DNA of 31,071 nucleotides from DASVSE01 sp036399715 (GTDB lineage: Bacteria > Bacteroidota > Rhodothermia > Rhodothermales > Rubricoccaceae): assembly GCA_036399715.1 (NCBI GenBank), contig DASWMO010000019.1, forward strand, positions 1 to 31,071. The letters are read 5' to 3'. Position numbers and translations under genes: made by a program. How positions within the stretch are numbered: the stretch's first letter is position 1; the number at the start of each line of letters is the position of its first letter. This document shows, in pieces, positions 17,432 through 24,004 of the stretch. The notes beneath the pieces are model-generated. The model did not search any database. It saw only the letters and a list, made by a program, of their open reading frames with translations, and was not told where the DNA came from.

Positions 17432-17917
17432 ATGCTCTACCGTTTCGCCCTGCTGGTCGCGCTCGCCGCTGGACTCACCGCCTGCGATTCGGAGGCATCG
17501 CCCGAGACGTCGAGCGCCATCTCGACGAGCTACTTCCCGCTCTTCGAGGCCGACTTCGGGCCGCCCGGGCGCACCCGCACGGCGACGTTCCCAATGGCCG
17601 CGATCACCGAGGACGTCAACCGTCGCGGCGTCGTGCTCGCCCAGATCGACCTCGAGGGCGGCGAGCGCGGCTGGACGGCGATGCCGTTGACGGTCATCGA
17701 GGACAGCGTCGTCGCGCACTTCGGGTACCGCCACCGCGTCGGAGAGGTGACGATCACCTACGCCGCCGACGAGCCCGGATCGTTCACGCGGCTCGCCGTC
17801 AACCACACGGTCAAGGTCGTGGCCGTCTCGCCCGACGCCGTCGGGGCGGCGTCTGCACGCGCCGCCGTCGCCGCGGGCCGTCCGGCGGCCGCGGCGACAA
17901 TGCTTGGGCTGGACTAG
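17432..17917 (+). CDS. Putative lipoprotein (moron-like)
   Basis: A 161-residue protein starting at ATG 17,432, MLYRFALLVALAAGLTACDSE. This is a signal peptide with a hydrophobic core (residues 5-15) and the lipobox LTAC, so cleavage and lipid attachment at Cys19 are expected, followed by an outer or inner membrane anchor. The mature part is beta-rich (FPLFEADFGPPGRTRTATFPM; GWTAMPLTVIEDSVVAHFGY; EVTITYAADEPGS). Asp/Glu follow the Cys. The shared 12-mer upstream and the position between phage genes suggest a moron gene expressed in the lysogen, for example to alter the cell surface. The function is not known. Confidence 0.7.
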   Translation: MLYRFALLVALAAGLTACDSEASPETSSAISTSYFPLFEADFGPPGRTRTATFPMAAITEDVNRRGVVLAQIDLEGGERGWTAMPLTVIEDSVVAHFGYRHRVGEVTITYAADEPGSFTRLAVNHTVKVVAVSPDAVGAASARAAVAAGRPAAAATMLGLD

Positions 17918-17934
17918 GACTGCTCAGGCGGCAA

Positions 17935-17950
17935 GACAGTCCTAGCTGTC
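17935..17950 (+). terminator. Short hairpin after the lipoprotein gene
   Basis: GACAG (17,935-17,939) and CTGTC (17,946-17,950) form a 5-bp stem around a 6-base loop, 18 bases after the stop. It is weak. The following stretch 17,951-18,029 holds no supported gene. Confidence 0.3.
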
Positions 17951-18029
17951 GGCTGTGGAATCCATCCGGCCCAGCGACCTGGACGACCGACGGTATGAAA
18001 GGAAGCGTGCGGACGTCTGAGACACGTGC

Positions 18030-18151
18030 AGCTAACTCGTGTCTGCAGTGGACCACCCGACCAGTGTCTCGCTTCGTTCGCCCTCCGCGTCTACTTTCGC
18101 ACCATCGGGGCGCTCCGCCTCGTGCGGTCGCTAAGCCGCCATGTGTTAGGC
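18030..18151 (+). other. attC-like site at the left edge of the island
   Basis: The right end is GTTAGGC (18,145-18,151), which fits the integron core GTTRRRY. The left end AGCTAAC (18,030-18,036) matches RYYYAAC at six of seven bases. Reading the right end in reverse complement against the left end, CTAACNCNTGNCNGC is shared and GACC recurs further in, so the ends can pair imperfectly, as attC bottom strands do. The 36 bases from GTTAGGC to the DUF262 ATG are typical of cassette spacing. There is no integrase in view. Confidence 0.4.
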
Positions 18152-18186
18152 AGCCTTACCCTCCCAAGATTACCCCTTCTCTCACA

Positions 18187-19230
18187 ATGTCACGAACACT
18201 CAATGACGACTTAGCAGATCAGAGGAGGAGGGTCGATTTCGACACCTACGATATCTCTGTCCAGCAGTTGATATCAATGCTTGATAAATATCAGATAGAT
18301 ATTGCTCCAGAATATCAACGGCATTTTCGATGGAATGCAAAGCAGCAGTCACAACTGATTGAGTCTGTCTTCCTCGGCATTCCCGTACCTCCTTTGTTCA
18401 TGGCCACGAATAAGGATGGCACCTGGGAGGTAGTCGACGGGGTTCAAAGGCTTAGCACACTCGTTCACTATGCAGCGGATTCACAACTTAGGCGCCGACT
18501 AGGGCTCGACCCCGCACTCCTAATTGAGGGACTAGATAAATTGCCAAGTCTGGATGGTCTCTCATTTTCCGATCTACCACAGTCAGCGGCCCTCCAATTC
18601 ATGCTGAGGCCAATCAAAGTGGTAACACTGTCGGACAAAAGTGACCTCGTCGTCAGATTTGATTTGTTCGAAAGGTTGAATACAGGTGGCGTCTTGCTCA
18701 GTGATCAAGAGATACGAGCCTGCGTATTCCGAGGATCTTTCAATGATCTCCTGCAGGCCCTAGCCCAAAGTGCAGAATTTAGCACCGTCGTAAATCTTCC
18801 TGGGAGAAAGAAGCACGATCGGTCAGATGAGGAACTAGTACTTAGATTTTTTGCATTCAGAGATAAATATAGAGAATTCAATCACAGTGTGGTAGAGTTT
18901 TTGAATGAATACATGAAGACAAAAATCAAGTCCTCAAACTATAAAAGCGACGCAGATTTATTTAAAGAAGTATTTACCCAGCTTGCCCATATATTTCCCG
19001 ATGGAATTCAGCGAGGAAATCGAAAAAACACACCGGTGAATCTTTACGAAGGTATTACGGTCGGGGCCGCCTTGGCTCAAATGCAGAACGGAGTGCTGCT
19101 GGTACCGCCCTCGATGGACTGGATTGACAGTGAAGAACTAAAAGGGTTTACCACAGGTGCGACTAATTCTAGCACAATGGTTAAGGGCAGAATTGAGTAC
19201 TGCGCTAGACAATTTGGCTGGACAGGCTAA
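18187..19230 (+). CDS. DUF262-domain protein without DUF1524
   Basis: A 347-residue protein with the DUF262 (GmrSD/ParB-like) motifs: PEYQRHFRW (41-49), ESVFLGIPVPPLF (59-71), VVDGVQRLSTL (82-92; DGVQR in place of the usual DGQQR) and FERLNTGG (161-168). In GmrSD- and SspE-type defence proteins this N-terminal domain binds or hydrolyses nucleotides and senses modified DNA, while a C-terminal DUF1524 HNH domain cuts. Here the protein ends without an HNH motif, so a separate effector is likely; the HEPN gene follows 12 bp later. ATG 18,187 was chosen because upstream codons are leader or attC-like. Codon use is foreign to its neighbours. It is expected to be cytoplasmic. Anti-phage function is inferred. 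Confidence 0.85.
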   Translation: MSRTLNDDLADQRRRVDFDTYDISVQQLISMLDKYQIDIAPEYQRHFRWNAKQQSQLIESVFLGIPVPPLFMATNKDGTWEVVDGVQRLSTLVHYAADSQLRRRLGLDPALLIEGLDKLPSLDGLSFSDLPQSAALQFMLRPIKVVTLSDKSDLVVRFDLFERLNTGGVLLSDQEIRACVFRGSFNDLLQALAQSAEFSTVVNLPGRKKHDRSDEELVLRFFAFRDKYREFNHSVVEFLNEYMKTKIKSSNYKSDADLFKEVFTQLAHIFPDGIQRGNRKNTPVNLYEGITVGAALAQMQNGVLLVPPSMDWIDSEELKGFTTGATNSSTMVKGRIEYCARQFGWTG

Positions 19231-19242
19231 CAGGTCCAGCAG

Positions 19243-19890
19243 ATGCCCTTCAGCTACATAATAGGGGAGTTAAGCGCTCGGACCCAAGAGGCCCGAGAAC
19301 TGCTCAGTGCCGCCTCGCACCCTGGTATCACTCCAGATGCCCAGCGCAGCATCAGAGGAATGATATATGTTTCGCTGTTTGGTATCTACGAATATGTAGC
19401 TCATGAAGTCGTAAAAGCAGCGATCGCTGAGGCCAACTCGCATTCAATAGCAATCGAGGACATTGCTTGGGGGCTTGTCCCCTTTGCGCTACATCGTGAG
19501 CTCTCTAGCTTTCGTGATGGAAGCATAGCGCGACGGTGGATTAGCTCGCTGGCTTTAGTCAAGCGAACTGCTAGTTCCGACATTGCCATATGCGATGACG
19601 TTTTTCCATCCGACGAATCCTACATGAAACCGTCTCAAATGGAGTTGATATTTGAACTATTCGCACTACCAGTATCCCCGTGGCCAGATATGAGGTTCGT
19701 CGGCCGAATTCATGAGATGAGAGGTGCTCGGAATAACATTGCACATGGGAGCAGCACTGCCGGGGACTATGGCGGGCGGCTGTCTGATGCAGAAATGAAA
19801 GATCGAATTGACGATGTTGAGACACTTTGTTCTCACATTGTACTATCGTTTCAATCAAACATGTCTACCAAGGCGATTTTCTTGAGATAG
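19243..19890 (+). CDS. HEPN RNase-like protein (MAE_28990/MAE_18760-like)
   Basis: A 215-residue protein, 12 bases downstream of the DUF262 gene and of the same A+T-rich character. The catalytic motif RX4-6H is present as RNNIAH (Arg163 to His168), in the sequence RGARNNIAHG. An N-terminal helix pair with SIRGMIYVSLFGIYEYVAHEVV (about residues 32-55) matches the MAE_28990-type HEPN fold. HEPN proteins of this kind are dimeric RNases used as toxins or abortive-infection effectors. With DUF262 as the likely sensor or restraint, it forms a two-gene module. Its 3' end overlaps the end of the opposite-strand Gp37/Gp68 gene by 26 bases. Whether it is toxic, and what it cuts, cannot be told from sequence. 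Confidence 0.75.
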   Translation: MPFSYIIGELSARTQEARELLSAASHPGITPDAQRSIRGMIYVSLFGIYEYVAHEVVKAAIAEANSHSIAIEDIAWGLVPFALHRELSSFRDGSIARRWISSLALVKRTASSDIAICDDVFPSDESYMKPSQMELIFELFALPVSPWPDMRFVGRIHEMRGARNNIAHGSSTAGDYGGRLSDAEMKDRIDDVETLCSHIVLSFQSNMSTKAIFLR

Positions 19891-20995
19891 GAGTGAGCTC
19901 GGGCCGCCTAACCTGAGGCTGCAAACCGACGACGCGCGCGAGGGGGAGTGAGGACGCGGCCGGCTGCGTGGGGAAGGCCTTGTGCGCGATGCCGTCGAGC
20001 AGGTTGCCGGCCTCCTTTTTCCCGAGGCGAATCATCTCCGTCAGGCCGTAGGTGTGGAGGTCGGCGGCCGTGCAGTTACTCCAGAGCGCGCCGGTCTGGC
20101 TGACCGCGACGTCGGGCCGCGCCGCGAACCGGTCGAGCGTCTCGTCGGCCCCGTTGTACGGATACCACTCGCCCCACTGTTTGAAGAAGAGCGCGACGTC
20201 GGCCACCTCGCACTGGTCGCGCAGCGATCGCGCCCAGTCGGGGTGCATCGGCCGCGCGCCATGGCCAGACTCGCCGCCGACGATGACCCAGTCGATGCCC
20301 TGGTTGTCGGGCACCCGGTAGAGGTTGCCGTCATAGTCGTCGCCGAGCGTGCCGGGCTCGATCGATGTGAGCCACGCATCGAGGTTGACCGGACCGAGCA
20401 GCGGCTCGCAGCTGAGAAACCGGACGGCCGCCGGGACCTTGAGCAGCGCCGGGACGCGCTGCTCGGCGCGCTCCTGATCCTCGACCGACGTGCCGAGCCA
20501 GACGTTCGCGGGCGGGTTGCCCCCCTCCCACTCCAGCAGCCACTGGTAGAGCGTCGAGCGGCCCTCGGTCTCTGTGAAGTGGCAGTCGTAGTACGCCTGG
20601 TAGCGGGCGGCCGAGAGTAGCAGCCGGATGTTCTTCGGCCGCTTCGAGAGCAGCAGCCAGTCGAGGTGCGGCGTCCGGCGGATGAGGTCGAAGAGGCGTA
20701 GGCGGGGCTCAACGAGGTCGTCGCGGTACTCGAACACGTCGCCGAGCGAGAGGCAGAACACCCGCCGCCGGACGCCCTCGGCCTCGGCCTGTCGGTTCCA
20801 CTTCTCGGGCTGCTTCCAGTACGCCTCGGCCGCGACGGGCCGCGCGCCGTCCTTGCCCCAGATGCCGAGCACGGCGGGGTTGCGCTTCGAGAGCGTCTCG
20901 GCGTAGCAGTGGTCGCACCCGGGCGACACCTTATCGCAGCCGCGCCACGGGTTGAAGGTGTGGTCGGTCCACTCGATGTTGCTGTTCTCGGCCAT
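19865..20995 (-). CDS. Phage Gp37/Gp68 family three-Cys protein (DUF5131)
   Basis: A 376-residue protein starting at ATG 20,995 (MAENSNIEWTDHTFNPWRGC). The longer open frame upstream overlaps the J-domain gene and is rejected. Signature: IEWTDHTFNPWRGC, then SPGCDHCYAE, giving Cys20, Cys27 and Cys30 (C-X6-C-X2-C), a radical-SAM-like metal-binding motif; then FCLSLGDVFEY, LLLSKRP, NVWLGTSVEDQ, RFLSCEPLLGP, DWVIVGGESGHGARP and FFKQWGEW, all typical of the family. Its biochemical role is unknown. It is the last gene of the four-gene minus-strand operon, 4 bases after the J-domain gene. The final part, after KEAGNLLDGIAHKAFP, reads into the island junction, and the last eight residues come from DNA overlapping the HEPN gene, so the native end may be altered. 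Confidence 0.88.
   Translation of the reverse strand: MAENSNIEWTDHTFNPWRGCDKVSPGCDHCYAETLSKRNPAVLGIWGKDGARPVAAEAYWKQPEKWNRQAEAEGVRRRVFCLSLGDVFEYRDDLVEPRLRLFDLIRRTPHLDWLLLSKRPKNIRLLLSAARYQAYYDCHFTETEGRSTLYQWLLEWEGGNPPANVWLGTSVEDQERAEQRVPALLKVPAAVRFLSCEPLLGPVNLDAWLTSIEPGTLGDDYDGNLYRVPDNQGIDWVIVGGESGHGARPMHPDWARSLRDQCEVADVALFFKQWGEWYPYNGADETLDRFAARPDVAVSQTGALWSNCTAADLHTYGLTEMIRLGKKEAGNLLDGIAHKAFPTQPAASSLPLARVVGLQPQVRRPELTPISRKSPW
19906..19923 (+). other. Half attC-like site at the right edge of the island
   Basis: GCCTAAC (19,906-19,912) starts 15 bases after the HEPN stop, where an integron cassette would carry its R'' core. The 16 bases from 19,908 match those at 18,032-18,047 in the left attC-like site at 12 positions (CTAACNNGNGNCTGCA). 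No matching GTTAGGC right half lies within about 130 bases; instead the Gp37/Gp68 gene follows, so the site looks truncated. Confidence 0.35.
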
Positions 20996-20999
20996 GGGA

Positions 21000-21599
21000 T
21001 TATGCGTTGCGAGCTGCGAGGCCCTGTGAGAGTGCGTCCTGCACGGACTGGAAGGCTGCGGCGTCGCCGCCGGCCACGTCGGGGTGGGTCGCCTTGGCGC
21101 GGTCGCGGTAGGCCCGGCGGATCTCGTCGGCCGTCGCCGTCGGTCCGACGCCGAGGACAGTCCACCACGGCGAGCCCGAGCCCTCCCCCGGTGCCGGCAG
21201 TGCCTTGAAGCCAGCAAACGCGGCGCGGACCATCTCGCCGGTCCCCCACCGCTCCAGCCCCCGCAGCGCCTCGACGGTCTTCCCGATCGCGCGGACGTTG
21301 TCCTGCACCCGGGCCCAGCGGTCGCACGCGAGGACGTACTGCTCGCCGCGCCACACGTAGTAGACGGCGACGCCGGGGTCCTCGCGCGCGCCGCTCTGGT
21401 CGGCGTACATGACGTCGCGCCCGCCGCGGCGGTACGTGGCCACGTTCGACGAGACGACGATGCTGGAGGCCCCGAGCAGACGCAGCTCGTTCATGAGCCC
21501 GTCGCGCGCGACCGCCGGCGTCGTCTTGAAGGCGCCCGGCTTGGGCCGCCGGGTGCGAGGGCGGCCGAGGGGCCAGGAGAGCGGGAAGGCGTCGGGCAT
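21000..21599 (-). CDS. J-domain (DnaJ-like) phage protein
   Basis: A 199-residue protein starting at ATG 21,599; the frame beyond it is a shadow. The C-terminal J domain reads WWTVLGVGPTATADEIRRAY then ATHPDVAGGD, with the HPD motif at residues 172-174 that stimulates Hsp70 ATPase. The N-terminal 130 residues are a distinct domain (RDGLMNELRLLGASSIVVSS; EDPGVAVYYVWRGEQYVLACDRW; NVRAIGKTVEALRGLERWG) that I recall from J-domain proteins of phages and integrated elements; its function is unknown. It may recruit host DnaK in phage replication or assembly. Gene spacing is 4 bases on both sides, so it is co-transcribed with the DndC-like and Gp37/Gp68 genes. Confidence 0.82.
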   Translation of the reverse strand: MPDAFPLSWPLGRPRTRRPKPGAFKTTPAVARDGLMNELRLLGASSIVVSSNVATYRRGGRDVMYADQSGAREDPGVAVYYVWRGEQYVLACDRWARVQDNVRAIGKTVEALRGLERWGTGEMVRAAFAGFKALPAPGEGSGSPWWTVLGVGPTATADEIRRAYRDRAKATHPDVAGGDAAAFQSVQDALSQGLAARNA

Positions 21600-21603
21600 G
21601 GGT

Positions 21604-22950
21604 TCAGGCGGCGCGGCGAAGCACCGGGAGGGAGTAGATGGGCGCGGCGTCGCGCACGGGCGGCGCGGCCGGGAAGAGCGTGGCCTGCACCGACCCGTCG
21701 GCAAAGACCTCGTCGTAGGCGTCCGTCGCGAGCGCGTCGCCGGCTGTCCACTTGTTCGGGTAGACCCCGCGCGCCCAGCAGTCCTGAATGAAGGCGGCCT
21801 CCTCGGCGTCGATCAGGTCCACCGGCGGACGCCCGTGCTGGAGCGCGCCCCAGTTGACCGCCTCCTGGATCTCGATGACGCGCGTGAACGCCCACCGCCG
21901 CGCCTCCATCGTCAGCGGGCCCATCCGGTACGGCGACGCCGATGGCCGCCCGTCCTGGTTCGTCTCGCCGTGCTTGCGGTGCCGGTGCTGCGGCAGGCGC
22001 AGCTCGCGGTAAAGCGGACGGAGCAGGCGCAGCGGGTGCAGGTAGCCCCAGCGGTCCGGGTACCGGTCGATCAGCGCGTCGAGCGCCGTATCAGCCGTCG
22101 CGAGTGGGCAGCCCGTGCAGCCCGTCCGTGCGTTGATCTCCTCGGCCTCGCTATCGCCGTACGCCTCGGCGAGCATCGCCGTGTCCCACGCCCCGTACTG
22201 GGGCAGCGGCGCGAAGAGGCGCAACCAGTCCCACACGCGGCAGACGCGCCAGTGCAGGATCGGCGCGAGCGTCGCGGTCAACGTGCCCGGGATCGTGTGT
22301 TGGTACCAGCCCTGCCCGCACTCGGCGCCGTTCTTCGAGCACGACATCGCGATGCGGCCGTCGCGGATCGCGCTCTCGCCGAGCCGGACGCCGGTGATCA
22401 TGAGCGGGCGCTTCGCGTCGGCGGGCCATTCCGCCTTCGGCACGCCCACGAGGTGCGGGTTGAGCTCGAAGAACTCGCGCTCGACGCGGGCCTGCATCGG
22501 GACGACCTTGAGCGCCGGCGTGCACCAGCGCAGCGTCTGGTTGTTGGGCGGCGGAACCCCTCGTCCAAGGATGTACGGGAAGAACCGCTTCTCCAGAGGC
22601 GCGAGGACTGTCTCGACGGTGAGCACACAGCCCGTCGTCTGCCAGGCCTCGGAGGCGGCGATCTCGCGGATGCGCGCCATGACGGCCTGCGCGCCGGCGG
22701 CGAGCGGGACGAGCTCCATCCGGGTGTCGGCGTAGAGGACGGTGATCCGCTTCGGTGCCGCGACGAGGCCGGCCGCGACGAGGTACAGCGTGACGGTGAG
22801 GGCACACGTCGAGTCCTTGCCGCCGCTCCACGCGACGACCCAGTGGTCGTGATCGGCGCCGTGGGCGGCGAGGGAGAGGCGCGTGAAGTCGGTGGCCTCG
22901 ACGATGTCCTGTCGGCGATCGCCGAAGAGGCTCAGGGTGTTCGTGCTCAT
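21604..22950 (-). CDS. DndC-like / PAPS reductase family PP-loop ATPase
   Basis: A 448-residue protein. The PP-loop is SGGKDST (42-48). Then follow KRITVLYADTRME (67-79), GRGVPPPNNQTLRWCT with Cys143, GVRLGESAIRDGRIAMSCS with Cys204, ECGQGW with Cys211, APILHWRVCRVWDWL (229-243), RTGCTGCPLA with Cys278 and Cys281, and GPLTMEARRWAFTRVIEIQ. This order matches the DndC/PAPS-reductase-like group, where ATP activates a substrate and an Fe-S cluster bound by cysteines takes part in sulfur transfer to DNA in phosphorothioation systems. No dndA, B, D or E is next to it, so phosphorothioation is not shown; sulfur-linked nucleobase or tRNA modification is equally possible. It is the second gene of the operon, 2 bases after the 22,953 gene. 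Confidence 0.8.
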   Translation of the reverse strand: MSTNTLSLFGDRRQDIVEATDFTRLSLAAHGADHDHWVVAWSGGKDSTCALTVTLYLVAAGLVAAPKRITVLYADTRMELVPLAAGAQAVMARIREIAASEAWQTTGCVLTVETVLAPLEKRFFPYILGRGVPPPNNQTLRWCTPALKVVPMQARVEREFFELNPHLVGVPKAEWPADAKRPLMITGVRLGESAIRDGRIAMSCSKNGAECGQGWYQHTIPGTLTATLAPILHWRVCRVWDWLRLFAPLPQYGAWDTAMLAEAYGDSEAEEINARTGCTGCPLATADTALDALIDRYPDRWGYLHPLRLLRPLYRELRLPQHRHRKHGETNQDGRPSASPYRMGPLTMEARRWAFTRVIEIQEAVNWGALQHGRPPVDLIDAEEAAFIQDCWARGVYPNKWTAGDALATDAYDEVFADGSVQATLFPAAPPVRDAAPIYSLPVLRRAA

Positions 22951-22952
22951 GA

Positions 22953-23609
22953 TTAGGCGGCGAGCCGCTGTGTCTGGTTCGTGAGGGCCTCGCGCGCGGC
23001 GCGACGCTCCCAGTAGGCCGCGTCCTCCGCGTCGAAGTCGAAGCCCGCGTGGAAGAGCCGGTCCTCGACGTAGGTGCAGGCGTGACCCATCTCGTCCTCG
23101 GTGACCGTGCGGTCCATGCTGGAGTCCGTGCGTCCGCCCGTGGCGTCGCTCACGGCATCGTGCCGGAGGTCGTCGACGTACTCACCGGTGAGCTTGTGGA
23201 GCGAGGTGCAGCGGGCGTTGAGGAGCCGGCGCAGCTTCTCCCGCATCGGCACGTCCATGTCCACGCGGCGGAGGCGGACCTGCCGCTCAGACGGCGCGCG
23301 CCGCGGGGCGGCGTCGCCTGCGAGGGCCGCGGCGATCTCGCTGACCTGTGCGGCCGTCGTGCCGGTCTCGTCCGCGATGCGGTCGAAGCGGGCGCGCTGC
23401 TCGGCGGCCTCGGCGCGGAAGCGCGCGACCTCGGCGTCGTCGTGGCGCCAGCCGCCGGAGGTGTCCACGCCGCCGGGGAAGTGGACGCGGACGAAGTCGG
23501 CGTAGCCGAGGCCGGCCATGCGCTCGGAGGCGCAGAGGTCGCGGTAGTCGAGCCACGCGGCGCGGACGGCGGAGGGCGAGGCGGCGGGGGTGGTCGTGAG
23601 GAGCTTCAT
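22953..23609 (-). CDS. Unknown phage protein, first gene of minus-strand operon
   Basis: A 218-residue protein starting at ATG 23,609 and ending 2 bases before the DndC-like start, so translation is coupled. The middle has helices (DDAEVARFRAEAAEQRARFDRI; GTTAAQVSEIAAAL) and a basic stretch (SERQVRLRRVDMDVPMREKLRRLL). The end is acidic and aromatic (DFDAEDAAYWERRAAREALT). I recognise no domain and no zinc or metal cluster; the middle could be a DNA-contact region. It is not of the size of TcmP, the usual partner of Gp37/Gp68 proteins. The operator cluster lies 34-91 bases upstream, so the operon is probably controlled by the divergent HTH protein. Confidence 0.7.
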   Translation of the reverse strand: MKLLTTTPAASPSAVRAAWLDYRDLCASERMAGLGYADFVRVHFPGGVDTSGGWRHDDAEVARFRAEAAEQRARFDRIADETGTTAAQVSEIAAALAGDAAPRRAPSERQVRLRRVDMDVPMREKLRRLLNARCTSLHKLTGEYVDDLRHDAVSDATGGRTDSSMDRTVTEDEMGHACTYVEDRLFHAGFDFDAEDAAYWERRAAREALTNQTQRLAA

Positions 23610-23642
23610 CGGGGTAGGAGCGGGTGGCGTGCTGTTCCCAAC

Positions 23643-23700
23643 TTACGGAATCCGTAGCTCAGGGTTCCAGATTCCGTAAACTTATTTCCGGGTTCCGTAA
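23643..23700. promoter_or_regulatory. Operator cluster: three TTCCGTAA half-sites
   Basis: TACGGAATCCGTA (23,644-23,656) is a perfect 13-bp palindrome around a central A. The half-site TTCCGTAA occurs on the minus strand at 23,643-23,650 and on the plus strand at 23,672-23,679 and 23,693-23,700. The last two are exactly 21 bp apart (two helical turns). The cluster lies between the divergent operon start (23,609) and the HTH gene (23,774), as phage repressor operators do. Confidence 0.7.
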
Positions 23701-23773
23701 CAATGCGCCCGGCCTCGGCAACACCCGGGCCGGGCGCGTCGTAGGTTCTCGCGCCCCCTCCCCTCTCCGCCCG

Positions 23774-24004
23774 ATGGACTGGCCTCCCGACCGTATCCGC
23801 ACCCTCCGCAAGCGCACCGGGCTTGACCAGGCGCCCTTCGCCCGCCAGCTCGGCTTCGGCAGCGGCTCGCGCGTGAGCGAGTTGGAGCGCGAAGACGGGG
23901 CGGTGCCTCCGAGCAAGCCGGTCCAGATCATCCTCGCGCACATCGACGCGCACGGCCCGCTGCCGGTCGAGGCGCTCCCCTCTCGCCGCGCCGAAGCTGG
24001 CTGA
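23774..24004 (+). CDS. Small XRE-type HTH regulator
   Basis: A 76-residue protein starting at ATG 23,774. Residues 4-45 form a helix-turn-helix of XRE type (PDRIRTLRKRTGLDQAPFARQLGF ... SRVSELERE in outline): the first helix, then the DQAPFARQLG turn, then the recognition helix around GSGSRVSELE. The C-terminal part (PSKPVQIILAHIDAHG) could form a dimer contact. It is divergent from the four-gene phage operon with the TTCCGTAA operators in between, so it is probably a repressor or Cro-like switch for that operon and itself. The frame is open to 23,624, but an earlier start would run through the operators. Confidence 0.75.
   Translation: MDWPPDRIRTLRKRTGLDQAPFARQLGFGSGSRVSELEREDGAVPPSKPVQIILAHIDAHGPLPVEALPSRRAEAG

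Larger units (their letters stand above)
18146..19912 (+). mobile_element. A+T-richer DUF262-HEPN island (cassette-like)
   Basis: Base composition and codon use change abruptly, from strongly G+C-rich to mixed with many A- and T-ending codons, across two genes only. The island is bordered by GTTAGGC on the left and its inverse GCCTAAC on the right (extended match GTTAGGCNGCC). Both flanks look like integron attC ends. It lies inside a prophage, so it is probably cargo acquired from elsewhere. Confidence 0.5.

Noticed and set aside
18021..18043. GACACG...CGTGTC hairpin as terminator
   Set aside because: It overlaps the attC-like left end and lies far from any stop; more likely part of that structure or chance.
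21604..22950. Assimilatory PAPS reductase (CysH)
   Set aside because: Too long for CysH, with DndC-like motifs, and in a phage operon without other sulfate-assimilation genes.
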